Program-made: the position numbers and the translations under genes | In this document: one piece after another, positions 1 through 5,572 of the stretch | Numbering within the stretch: position 1 is the first letter of the stretch | Layout: each line of letters begins with the position of its first letter | Notes under the pieces: model-generated | Seen by the model: only the letters and a program-made list of their open reading frames with translations | What the model was told of the DNA's origin: nothing | Databases searched by the model: none | From: UMGS1124 sp045613165 | Lineage (GTDB): Bacteria > Bacillota_I > Bacilli_A > RF39 > UBA660 | Length of the DNA stretch: 14,826 bases | Assembly: GCA_045613165.1 (NCBI GenBank) | Contig: JAZLAK010000124.1 | Location: 1-14,826, forward strand | Direction of reading: 5' to 3'

Positions 1-2
1 AT

Positions 3-302
3 ATAATTAAACCTATAACTTTTAATATGAAAGAGAATGAAATATTATTTATTGATAAGTTTTATATTAAATTTGATAAACAAACAAGTATTACAATATA
101 TGTTAATGAAGCTGTTAATGCTAAGAAGTATTATAAAGATATTGATTTTGATTATGAAGTTAGTGTAGATGATAATGTTGATTTATGTATAAATGGGTTT
201 GGAATAATTAATATAAAGAAAAGTAATAATATGAGTATAGTTGGTTTAGATAAAGAATTAATTAGTATTAGAAAAAGTATATTTGGAGGGTTTCATGAGT
301 AA
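3..302 (+). CDS. yqeH: C-terminal part of a YqeH-like ribosome-assembly GTPase (5' end outside window)
   Basis: The reading frame is open from the first bases of the window, so the gene starts upstream; the ATG at 27 is internal. The visible ~99 residues contain no GTPase motifs. The pattern resembles the YqeH C-terminal domain: an 'IKPITF' stretch followed by 'ILFIDKFYIKF', a 'TIYVNEAVNAKKY' segment, then 'DLCINGFGIINI', which corresponds to the family's 'DIVISGLGW' strand, and a final 'ELISIRKSIF'. YqeH is a circularly permuted GTPase that helps assemble the 30S ribosomal subunit. The stop codon (300-302) overlaps the start of mutL by 8 bases, so the two are probably co-transcribed and translationally coupled. 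The family call is from memory of the pattern; without the GTPase half it stays moderate. Confidence 0.5.
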   Translation: MIKPITFNMKENEILFIDKFYIKFDKQTSITIYVNEAVNAKKYYKDIDFDYEVSVDDNVDLCINGFGIINIKKSNNMSIVGLDKELISIRKSIFGGFHE

Positions 303-2094
303 GATACATGTAATGAATGAAACTCTTGCAAATAAGATTGCAGCGGGAGAAGTTATTGAAAGAGTATCTAGTGTAGTTAAAGAGTTGGTTGAAAATAGTA
401 TAGATGCTAAAGCTAAATCAATTAAGATAGAGTTGGAAAATAGTGGTATAAAAAAATTAATAATTACTGATGATGGTATAGGTATGGACAGGAGTGATGC
501 AAAACTTGCTTTTTCTCGTCATGCTACTAGTAAGTTATTAAAAGATGATGATTTATTTTTTATAAATACATTAGGTTTTAGAGGTGAAGCTTTACCTAGT
601 ATTGCAAGTGTTTCAAAAGTAAGATTGAAGACTAGCACTGGTGGTGTTGGTACAGAAATCATTATACATGGTGGTAAGTTAATAAGTGAAAATGACAGTG
701 ATGCAAGGGTAGGAACAAGTTTTGAAGTTGCTGATCTTTTCTATAATACACCTGCTAGATTAAAATATTTAAAGAGTGATAATACTGAGTTAGCTAGTAT
801 AGTTATGTATATAGAAAAGTTATCTTTAGCTCATCCTGAAATAAAATTTACACTTATTAATAATGATAAACAAGTATTAAGTACAAGTGGTAGTAATAAT
901 TTATTAAAAACTATTTATGAACTATATGGATATGTAGTTAGTAGTAATATGATAAGTATTAATGTTAGTAATGATGATTACGATATAAATGGATATATAT
1001 GTAAACCTAGTGTTTTAAAAAGTAATAGAAATCATATGACTACTATTGTTAATGGTAGAATAGTTAAAAATATTGAATTGAATAAAGCAATAAATGATGG
1101 ATATTATACTTACAAGCCTGATATTAAATATCCTATAGTAGTTTTAAATATAAATACTGATCCGACTATTATAGATGTTAATATACATCCTACTAAACAA
1201 GATATTAAATTTTCAAAGCAACAAGAATTAAATGAATTGGTTACTAAAGCTATTAAAGATGCTTTATATAAATCATTACTTATACCTAAAGTAGAAGTAA
1301 AAGAAATAAAGAGTAATAATGAAATAGATATTATGAAGGAAGATATTAAAGAACTTAATAAGTTTGAAGTAAAAGATAAACCTAAAGAATATGTTGTTAA
1401 TAAAGATATAAAAACGTTAAATGATGAACAAGTTAAGTTTGATTTTACTAAAGTAGAAAGTAATGTTAAAGATAATAAGAATGATTCTAGTGAAGATAAT
1501 ATGGAAATAAAAGCATTAGAATTGTATCCATGCGGTTTAGTTATGGGGACTTATATAGTATGTGAAAATGAAAATAATATGTATTTGGTAGATCAACATG
1601 CAGCTCAAGAAAGAGTAAATTATGAAAGATATTTAAAATACTTAAAAACAGTAGAAATAAATACTACTAGTTTACTTATACCAATAACTTTAGAATTGAC
1701 TCCATCAGATTATTTAAAGTTTAACGAAAGAAAGAGTTTGTTAGAAGATATGGGCTTTGGAATAAGTGAGTTTGGTATTAATACAATAGTTATTAAAGAA
1801 CATCCTACTTGGTTACTTTCTGGATATGAACAAGAATCGATAGAAAAACTTGTAGATTTATTAATAAACGATTATAATATAGATAGAGTAAAGTTTAATG
1901 ATTCTATTGCAAAGACTTTGGCATGTAAGATGAGTGTAAAAGGAAATACTAGAATAAATATGGAACAAATGCAAAGTATAATAGATGATTTAGTGTTATG
2001 TGACAATCCTTATAATTGTCCTCATGGAAGACCAACAATTATAACTTTTACTAAGTATGAATTAGAAAAGATGTTTAAAAGGGTAATGAATTAG
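295..2094 (+). CDS. mutL: DNA mismatch repair protein MutL (endonuclease-type)
   Basis: MutL couples mismatch recognition by MutS to strand incision and excision. The start is the ATG at 295 (MSKIHVMNETLANKIAAGEV), with GGAGGG at 285-290; the in-frame TTG at 283 lies before that site. The 600-residue product has the GHKL ATPase motifs in order: ELVENSIDA (30-38), DDGIGM (59-64), GFRGEAL (94-100) and a GTSFEVADLFYNTPAR block. A Lys/Asp-rich linker (about 340-400) leads to the C-terminal dimerisation domain. That domain holds the metal-binding endonuclease motif DQHAAQERVNYE (from residue 433), an ACKMSVKG block and CPHGRPT (from residue 575). This is the nicking MutL found in bacteria lacking MutH-type strand discrimination. 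It overlaps the upstream gene by 8 bases and is followed 13 bases later by a small membrane ORF. No mutS is in the window. Confidence 0.96.
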   Translation: MSKIHVMNETLANKIAAGEVIERVSSVVKELVENSIDAKAKSIKIELENSGIKKLIITDDGIGMDRSDAKLAFSRHATSKLLKDDDLFFINTLGFRGEALPSIASVSKVRLKTSTGGVGTEIIIHGGKLISENDSDARVGTSFEVADLFYNTPARLKYLKSDNTELASIVMYIEKLSLAHPEIKFTLINNDKQVLSTSGSNNLLKTIYELYGYVVSSNMISINVSNDDYDINGYICKPSVLKSNRNHMTTIVNGRIVKNIELNKAINDGYYTYKPDIKYPIVVLNINTDPTIIDVNIHPTKQDIKFSKQQELNELVTKAIKDALYKSLLIPKVEVKEIKSNNEIDIMKEDIKELNKFEVKDKPKEYVVNKDIKTLNDEQVKFDFTKVESNVKDNKNDSSEDNMEIKALELYPCGLVMGTYIVCENENNMYLVDQHAAQERVNYERYLKYLKTVEINTTSLLIPITLELTPSDYLKFNERKSLLEDMGFGISEFGINTIVIKEHPTWLLSGYEQESIEKLVDLLINDYNIDRVKFNDSIAKTLACKMSVKGNTRINMEQMQSIIDDLVLCDNPYNCPHGRPTIITFTKYELEKMFKRVMN

Positions 2095-2107
2095 AAAGGT
2101 GAATATT

Positions 2108-2218
2108 ATGAAGAATATTTTAAAAGATGATAAATCATTTTACTTCTTAGTAGCTCTTGCTTTAATAATTCCAATTATAATTGGTATTGTTTATGTATTT
2201 TCTGTAATTTATATATAA
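2108..2218 (+). CDS. Small single-pass membrane protein, 36 residues, unknown function
   Basis: A short ORF starts at ATG 2108, seven bases after an AAAGGTG ribosome binding site (2095-2101) and 13 bases after the mutL stop. The product starts MKNILKDDKSFYFLVALALI and continues as an almost unbroken hydrophobic stretch (about residues 11-36) rich in Ile and Val with one Pro. This fits one transmembrane helix with a short charged cytoplasmic N-terminus. Its TAA stop (2216-2218) forms the beginning of the following terminator hairpin, so the transcript ends with this ORF. I recognise no family. The ribosome binding site, position in the operon and membrane-helix composition favour a real gene, but a hydrophobic ORF this short in AT-rich DNA could also arise by chance. 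Confidence 0.55.
   Translation: MKNILKDDKSFYFLVALALIIPIIIGIVYVFSVIYI
2187..2215 (+). promoter_or_regulatory. Possible promoter for pyrH
   Basis: TTGTTT (2187-2192) and TATATA (2210-2215) are separated by 17 bases and lie inside the end of the small membrane ORF. Transcription would begin near 2222, within the mutL-operon terminator, so the pyrH transcript would lack the left arm and escape termination. In such AT-rich DNA the match is weak evidence. It is listed because pyrH must be expressed and no other promoter-like pair fits between the terminator and its ribosome binding site. Confidence 0.3.
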
Positions 2219-2248
2219 CCAATAGTATTTAATACTATTGGTTTTTTA
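2217..2248 (+). terminator. Rho-independent terminator of the yqeH-like/mutL operon
   Basis: An 11-bp perfect stem, AACCAATAGTA (2217-2227) with TACTATTGGTT (2233-2243), closes a TTTAA loop and runs directly into a T tract. It begins inside the stop codon of the small membrane ORF and ends 13 bases before the pyrH ribosome binding site. Confidence 0.9.
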
Positions 2249-2274
2249 TTTAATTAAAATAAGGAGGTATGAGT

Positions 2275-2970
2275 ATGGGAAAGAGAATTTTAATTAAATT
2301 AAGTGGAGAAACATTAACGGGTATTGATGGAAAGGGAATAGATTTTAATTCAGTTTTAAATATATGTGAAGAGATAAAAGAATGTAAAGAATTAGGGAAT
2401 GAAATTGCTATTGTAGTAGGAGGGGGTAATTTTTGGAGAGGTAGATGCCACAAAGATATGGATAGCTGTGTGTCTGACCATATTGGTATGTTGGGTACTA
2501 CTATGAATGCTTTGACTTTACAAGAAGGTTTTAAACAATGCGGCGTTGAATCTAGAGTACAAACTGGTATAGAGATGAAACAAGTTGCTGAATTTTATAT
2601 TAAGAATAGAGCGGTTAGACATTTAGAAAAAGGAAGAATTGTTATATTTGGTTGTGGTACTGGTAATCCGTTCTTTTCAACTGATACTGCGGCTGCTTTA
2701 AGAGCAGCAGAAATAAATGCAGATATTATTTATAAGGCTACAAATGTAGATGGTGTATATAGTGCCGATCCTAAAAAAGATAAAAATGCAACTAAGTATG
2801 ATGAAATAAGTTATATAGAAGTTTTAAATAAAAAGTTACATGTAATGGATTCTACTGCAATAAGTCTATGTATGGATAATAATATTCCAATACAAGTATT
2901 TGATATTAATATAAAGGGTAATTTAATTAAAGTTAGTAACGGAGAAAGTATTGGTACTTTAGTTCATTAG
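2275..2970 (+). CDS. pyrH: UMP kinase PyrH
   Basis: PyrH phosphorylates UMP to UDP with ATP, feeding RNA, DNA and nucleotide-sugar synthesis. It is a cytosolic hexamer of the amino-acid-kinase fold. AGGAGG (2262-2267) lies 7 bases before ATG 2275 but only one base before ATG 2269, so the start is 2275 and the product has 231 residues. Visible motifs are KLSGE (8-12), VGGGNFWRG (48-56), a DHIGMLGTTMNAL block, TGNPFFSTD (129-137, the UMP/phosphate loop) and TNVDGVYSADPKKD. Length and motif spacing are typical. In most Firmicutes pyrH lies between tsf and frr. Here it stands alone between a terminator and a long untranslated region, so the usual translation-factor context has been lost or never existed in this lineage. 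Confidence 0.97.
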   Translation: MGKRILIKLSGETLTGIDGKGIDFNSVLNICEEIKECKELGNEIAIVVGGGNFWRGRCHKDMDSCVSDHIGMLGTTMNALTLQEGFKQCGVESRVQTGIEMKQVAEFYIKNRAVRHLEKGRIVIFGCGTGNPFFSTDTAAALRAAEINADIIYKATNVDGVYSADPKKDKNATKYDEISYIEVLNKKLHVMDSTAISLCMDNNIPIQVFDINIKGNLIKVSNGESIGTLVH

Positions 2971-2994
2971 TCTTTACATATTTTATATAAAAAT

Positions 2995-3018
2995 TAGTTG
3001 AAATAAACTATTTTTTTT
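2995..3018 (+). terminator. Probable weak terminator of pyrH
   Basis: A 5-bp stem, TAGTT (2995-2999) with AACTA (3006-3010), is followed by eight T residues (3011-3018), 25 bases after the pyrH stop. The stem is short and AT-rich; the T tract is the stronger part of the evidence. Confidence 0.45.
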
Positions 3019-3065
3019 GATACTATTTATATAGGGTAGTAAGACTACTTAATTAAAAGTTTTTG

Positions 3066-3136
3066 AAAAATTATATAATCGTCCTTCGTCTCTTCGATTT
3101 TAGTCGGGGGGGGGTTAATAATTATATAATTTTTTT
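3066..3136 (+). repeat. Long inverted repeat enclosing a nine-G run
   Basis: AAAAATTATATAAT (3066-3079) is exactly complementary to 3121-3134, giving a 14-bp stem. The 41-base loop is C/T-rich in its first half and contains nine consecutive G (3106-3114), so internal C-G pairing in the loop is possible. The T residues at 3131-3136 could let the structure act as a terminator. It could also be part of the leader of the downstream surface-protein gene. Role not known. Confidence 0.45.
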
Positions 3137-3195
3137 GTATGTAAAACGACAAAATAATCACTTTTCATACTCCAAAATTATACTAGAACTCATGC

Positions 3196-3231
3196 TTCAT
3201 GTTAATTATATTTTAGTTATGATAACATGAA
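3196..3231 (+). promoter_or_regulatory. Leader hairpin before the DGR target gene
   Basis: TTCATGTTA (3196-3204) pairs perfectly with TAACATGAA (3223-3231) across an 18-base loop, ending 22 bases before the ribosome binding site TAGGAG. There is no T tract, so it is not an ordinary terminator. It could be an operator or an mRNA structure; the palindrome is directly visible, the role is inferred. Confidence 0.4.
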
Positions 3232-3270
3232 ATTATAGAAAAATAATAGAGAATAGGAGTGAAATTGTCT

Positions 3271-4830
3271 ATGAATAGAAGACAAAAGATAATTGTTAGT
3301 GTAACGGGAATATTTTTAGTACTTTTATTATTAGTTGGATTAACTTATGCTTACTTCTTAACAAGAGTAACTGGTAATACAAATGATAAATCTATTTCAG
3401 TTAAGACAGCAAATTTAGCATTAGTATATGGAGATGGAAATGGAATACTAGAAGTTGGAGATGTAGTATCACCTGGTGATACAGTTAAATTTAAAACTTC
3501 AACAGGAGCAACAGCAAATAGTAAAACATTTACAGTAACAAATGATGGTAATGCAACGACTGATTATGTAGTTGTAATAGAAAATGTAAATGTAACATAT
3601 ACTTCAACTGTTGTAGTTAATGGTGAAACACATACAGCTGGAACAAAAACTCCATTTGAATCAGATGACTTCGTATATACTTTAACATGTACAAGTGGAT
3701 GTAACGGAACAGAGAATTCAGTATTCCCAATGAATGGTGGAATATTAGTAGGAAACTCTATAGACGTTGATGAAGAACAAAGATATGAATTAACAATGAT
3801 GTATAAAGAAACAGGAAAAGATCAAAGTAATGATATGAATAAAACATTTACAGCAAGAGTAAATATAATGGATGTATCTTCATTAAATCCATATAGTAGT
3901 AATACAAGTTCATTAGCTTACAATATTGTAAATAATGCAATAGCAGGTAAAACTGGGACAACATTAGCTGCTGATACAATTACAAAAGCTGCTGAAGAAG
4001 CAGGAGGTTCATATTCAAGTGGTCAATATGGGAATGTAGCTGTACCTAATGTATCATATAATTGGACTTATGCTGATTCTGAAGATGAAGCTTCCAGTGG
4101 AGAAGAAGTAAGTACATGTACTGATGAACTAGTAGGTAAATGGTTATATGATACTGAAAGTTACTTTTATGGTGAAGTAGATTTAATACAAGTTACTGGT
4201 TGTGATGGCGATGTACCAATGTATTATGGTGAAATACTTTCTAAAGAAAGTACATTAAGTGTAACACCAGATGACTTAGGAACAAGTTATTATTATAGAG
4301 GAGCAGTAGAAGATAACTATCTAGAATTCAATAATATGTGTTGGAGAATAATACGTATTGAAGGTGATGGTTCAATCAAAATAACATTAGCAGCTCAAAA
4401 GAAATGTAGTGAAATAACAAGTAGTGATACTGGAACCGCATTTATAGGAAATGGTCATTATGGATATAACAAAGGTAAAGTAACAAATTCGCTTGGACAA
4501 CAATCAACTAGCGATAAATACGTTGCTGATTATTTAACAAGTCCAACAAATAATACAACAAGTATGAAATATAAATTAGATGAATGGTATAATACTAATT
4601 TAAAGAGTGTAGAAGGAAAATTAAAGAAGGATACATGGTGTTTAGGGAATACAAAAGATGCATATGATAAATCTACAAGCGCATTATTAACAAGTAGTGT
4701 AAACGATTTAATGTATAATAGTAAGTCATTCAATTATGATACATATCGAAGATTATATTCAATTGAAGAAAAGTTTGCAACATTAAGATGTGATGGTAAA
4801 AATTACGATTCACATGAATCATATATATAG
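3271..4830 (+). CDS. Secreted surface protein with SipW-type leader, DGR target, N-terminal part (frameshifted before the variable region)
   Basis: The start is ATG 3271 (MNRRQKIIVSVTGIF...), 11 bases after TAGGAG; the in-frame GTG at 3259 is part of that site. A Lys/Arg-rich N-terminus is followed by a hydrophobic helix (about 7-24) and TYAYF (25-29), the SipW-type leader seen in TasA/camelysin proteins. Next come a beta-rich extracellular domain (about 35-210), an Asn/Ser/Thr linker, and from about residue 334 a 'DLGTSYYYRGAVEDNYLEFNNMCWRI' region. The latter is typical of large surface proteins in uncultured low-GC Firmicutes, which usually end in a WTLSP...RP variable domain. The frame stops at TAG 4828-4830 after ...HESYI. 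The expected continuation, GALTVDEVVFAGG, is read from 4830 in another frame. Removing one TA from the AT repeat (4821-4829) rejoins them as a protein of about 615 residues. The function is probably ligand binding or display at the cell surface; this is inferred. Confidence 0.8.
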   Translation: MNRRQKIIVSVTGIFLVLLLLVGLTYAYFLTRVTGNTNDKSISVKTANLALVYGDGNGILEVGDVVSPGDTVKFKTSTGATANSKTFTVTNDGNATTDYVVVIENVNVTYTSTVVVNGETHTAGTKTPFESDDFVYTLTCTSGCNGTENSVFPMNGGILVGNSIDVDEEQRYELTMMYKETGKDQSNDMNKTFTARVNIMDVSSLNPYSSNTSSLAYNIVNNAIAGKTGTTLAADTITKAAEEAGGSYSSGQYGNVAVPNVSYNWTYADSEDEASSGEEVSTCTDELVGKWLYDTESYFYGEVDLIQVTGCDGDVPMYYGEILSKESTLSVTPDDLGTSYYYRGAVEDNYLEFNNMCWRIIRIEGDGSIKITLAAQKKCSEITSSDTGTAFIGNGHYGYNKGKVTNSLGQQSTSDKYVADYLTSPTNNTTSMKYKLDEWYNTNLKSVEGKLKKDTWCLGNTKDAYDKSTSALLTSSVNDLMYNSKSFNYDTYRRLYSIEEKFATLRCDGKNYDSHESYI

Positions 4831-4831
4831 G
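4819..4831 (+). repeat. Short AT dinucleotide tract at the frameshift in the target gene
   Basis: TCATATATATAGG contains four AT units followed by A. With one unit fewer the codons read TCA TAT ATA GGA GCA (SYIGA), joining the two halves of the surface protein. With the present number the frame meets TAG. The tract is short for classical phase variation but lies exactly at the junction. Confidence 0.65.
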
Positions 4832-5120
4832 AGCATTAACAGTAGATGAAGTAGTATTTGCAGGAGGAAAAGTGGGAAGTCCAAATTTAGATTATTACTT
4901 AACAGATAATGCAACAAGTAATTGGTGGTGGACTCTCTCTCCGTCCAGCTTCCGTGGCAACATCGATTTCGCGTTCCTCGTTGATGAATTTGGCGTCGTG
5001 TACAACTACTACAATGTGTACAATGACATCGGCCGTCTGCGCCCCGCAGTAACACTTGCATCTAGTACAGTAATCACTGGAGGAAAAGGAACAATAGGTA
5101 GTCCTTACTTAGTTGGATAA
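4830..5120 (+). CDS. C-terminal part of the DGR target protein, carrying the variable region
   Basis: This is the continuation of the gene above in the shifted frame, beginning GALTVDEVVFAGGKVGSP. The nominal GTG at 4872, behind an AGGAGG-like string, is probably not a true start: those bases encode the conserved FAGGK of the family. After WWWTLSP comes a variable segment rich in aromatic and small residues (SSFRGNIDFAFLVDEFG..., ending GRLRP), then a conserved tail, AVTLASSTVITGGKGTIGSPYLVG. This W-T-LSP...RP architecture matches DGR variable domains of the C-type-lectin/FGE-like class. The segment 4934-5045 is strikingly GC-rich, while the bases on either side return to AT-rich composition. 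If the frameshift is real, the domain is made only when the repeat slips back or by ribosomal frameshifting; otherwise it is lost. Confidence 0.75.
   Translation, partial: GALTVDEVVFAGGKVGSPNLDYYLTDNATSNWWWTLSPSSFRGNIDFAFLVDEFGVVYNYYNVYNDIGRLRPAVTLASSTVITGGKGTIGSPYLVG
4934..5045 (+). repeat. DGR variable region (VR)
   Basis: 112 bases, from TCTCTCTCCG to GTCTGCGCCCC, matching the template-like copy at 5333-5438. In a hand alignment in codon register, about 23 of roughly 39 template adenines are replaced here (AAC to GGC, TTC, GTC, TAC; AAT to TTT or GAT). About 5 of the 67 other positions differ, and the VR is two codons longer. Blocks without adenine in the template (TTC, GGC, GTG, CTGCGCCCC) are unchanged. 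The C-rich end GTCTGCGCCCC would serve as the initiation-of-mutagenic-homing site. Confidence 0.85.
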
Positions 5121-5130
5121 GGATACTAAA

Positions 5131-5146
5131 GTAGTCGAAAGACTAC
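5131..5146 (+). promoter_or_regulatory. DGR target-recognition hairpin (GAAA loop)
   Basis: GTAGTC-GAAA-GACTAC is a perfect 6-bp stem with a GAAA tetraloop, starting 10 bases after the target stop codon and 85 bases after the end of the VR. In the Bordetella phage DGR and relatives, a stem with a GRNA tetraloop downstream of the homing site raises retrohoming efficiency. The loop type and position fit; the stem is slightly shorter than usual. There is no T tract after it, so it is not a terminator. Confidence 0.65.
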
Positions 5147-5171
5147 GTCAATGATCTAAAGTCTAAGAAGA

Positions 5172-5205
5172 AAAAGTCTTGTGAAAAGGTTTTTACAAGA
5201 CTTTT
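5172..5205 (+). terminator. Rho-independent terminator of the target gene
   Basis: AAAAGTCTTGT (5172-5182) pairs over all 11 bases with ACAAGACTTTT (5195-5205) across a 12-base loop. The T residues lie inside the stem's 3' arm. It sits between the target gene and the template-like copy, so the two should be separate transcripts. Confidence 0.7.
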
Positions 5206-5332
5206 AATTTATAAAGATATGACAAATTGCACGATAGTGTGTAAGTCAATGTGAAAAGAAAGAAAAATTTTTATTAAAATAATTATAGGGAATAGTGCTC
5301 TAAAATCGGTGTTGTATTGTTTTTGAGTTTTG

Positions 5333-5438
5333 TCTCTCTCCGGCCAACTTCAACAACGAGAACGATAACGCATTCATCGTTAATGAAAATGGCAACGTGA
5401 ACAACAACAATGTGAACAACAATAACAGTCTGCGCCCC
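5333..5438 (+). repeat. DGR template region (TR) or TR-like copy, non-coding
   Basis: 106 bases aligned to the VR, starting TCTCTCTCCG and ending GTCTGCGCCCC. If translated it reads LSPANFNNENDNAF..., ending NNNNSLRP: a run of AAC/AAT codons, the typical DGR template composition because each Asn codon offers two mutable adenines. Similarity to the target gene stops abruptly at both ends. That is expected of a template and not of a duplicated gene fragment, and there is no start codon or conserved upstream coding sequence. It lies about 290 bases downstream of the VR in the same orientation. Five non-adenine differences and two missing codons suggest it is not the exact, or not the most recent, donor of this VR. 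Confidence 0.8.
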
Positions 5439-5572
5439 TTAATTTCAGTAAGAATATATACGGCTATCTCATAACAGAAAAGTGCTATAGTAGAGAGATG
5501 CCCACCTGAAACAAGCGTATTTCCTTGGGAAACATAAATAATTTGGTTGTAAAATATATGTTAGTAGTAAAG

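Larger units (their letters stand above)
2971..3270. other. 300-base intergenic region upstream of the DGR target gene
   Basis: No gene is seen on either strand. In order it holds: the weak pyrH terminator (2995-3018); a small inverted repeat GTAGT-AAG-ACTAC (3036-3048); a 14-bp stem enclosing a 41-base loop with a run of nine G (3066-3134); a TATACT (3179-3184) with no good -35 partner; and a 9-bp hairpin (3196-3231) just upstream of the next gene's ribosome binding site TAGGAG (3254-3259). It is unusually structured for this genome and probably contains the promoter and leader of the surface-protein gene. Confidence 0.6.

Noticed and set aside
4815..4835. Programmed -1 ribosomal frameshifting as the explanation for the split target gene
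   Set aside because: No X-XXY-YYZ slippery heptamer is present at the junction, and no strong pseudoknot-forming sequence follows it; a simple TA insertion explains it better.
4872..4890. GTG 4872 with an AGGAGG-like string at 4862-4867 as an independent start for the variable-domain fragment
   Set aside because: The purine-rich string encodes the FAGGK that normally precedes this domain, and the coding similarity extends upstream to the frameshift, so the fragment is the continuation of the upstream gene. Re-initiation cannot be fully excluded.
4819..5061. Minus-strand frame of 80 codons opposite the variable region
   Set aside because: It is Cys/Arg/His-rich, is created by the GC-rich VR, has no ribosome binding site and no family resemblance.
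5333..5438. Template-like copy interpreted as the remnant of a duplicated gene end
   Set aside because: Similarity to the target gene stops sharply at both VR boundaries, with no trace of the conserved WWWT stretch before it or the TVITGG tail after it. The excess of AAC/AAT codons fits a template, not a decaying VR.
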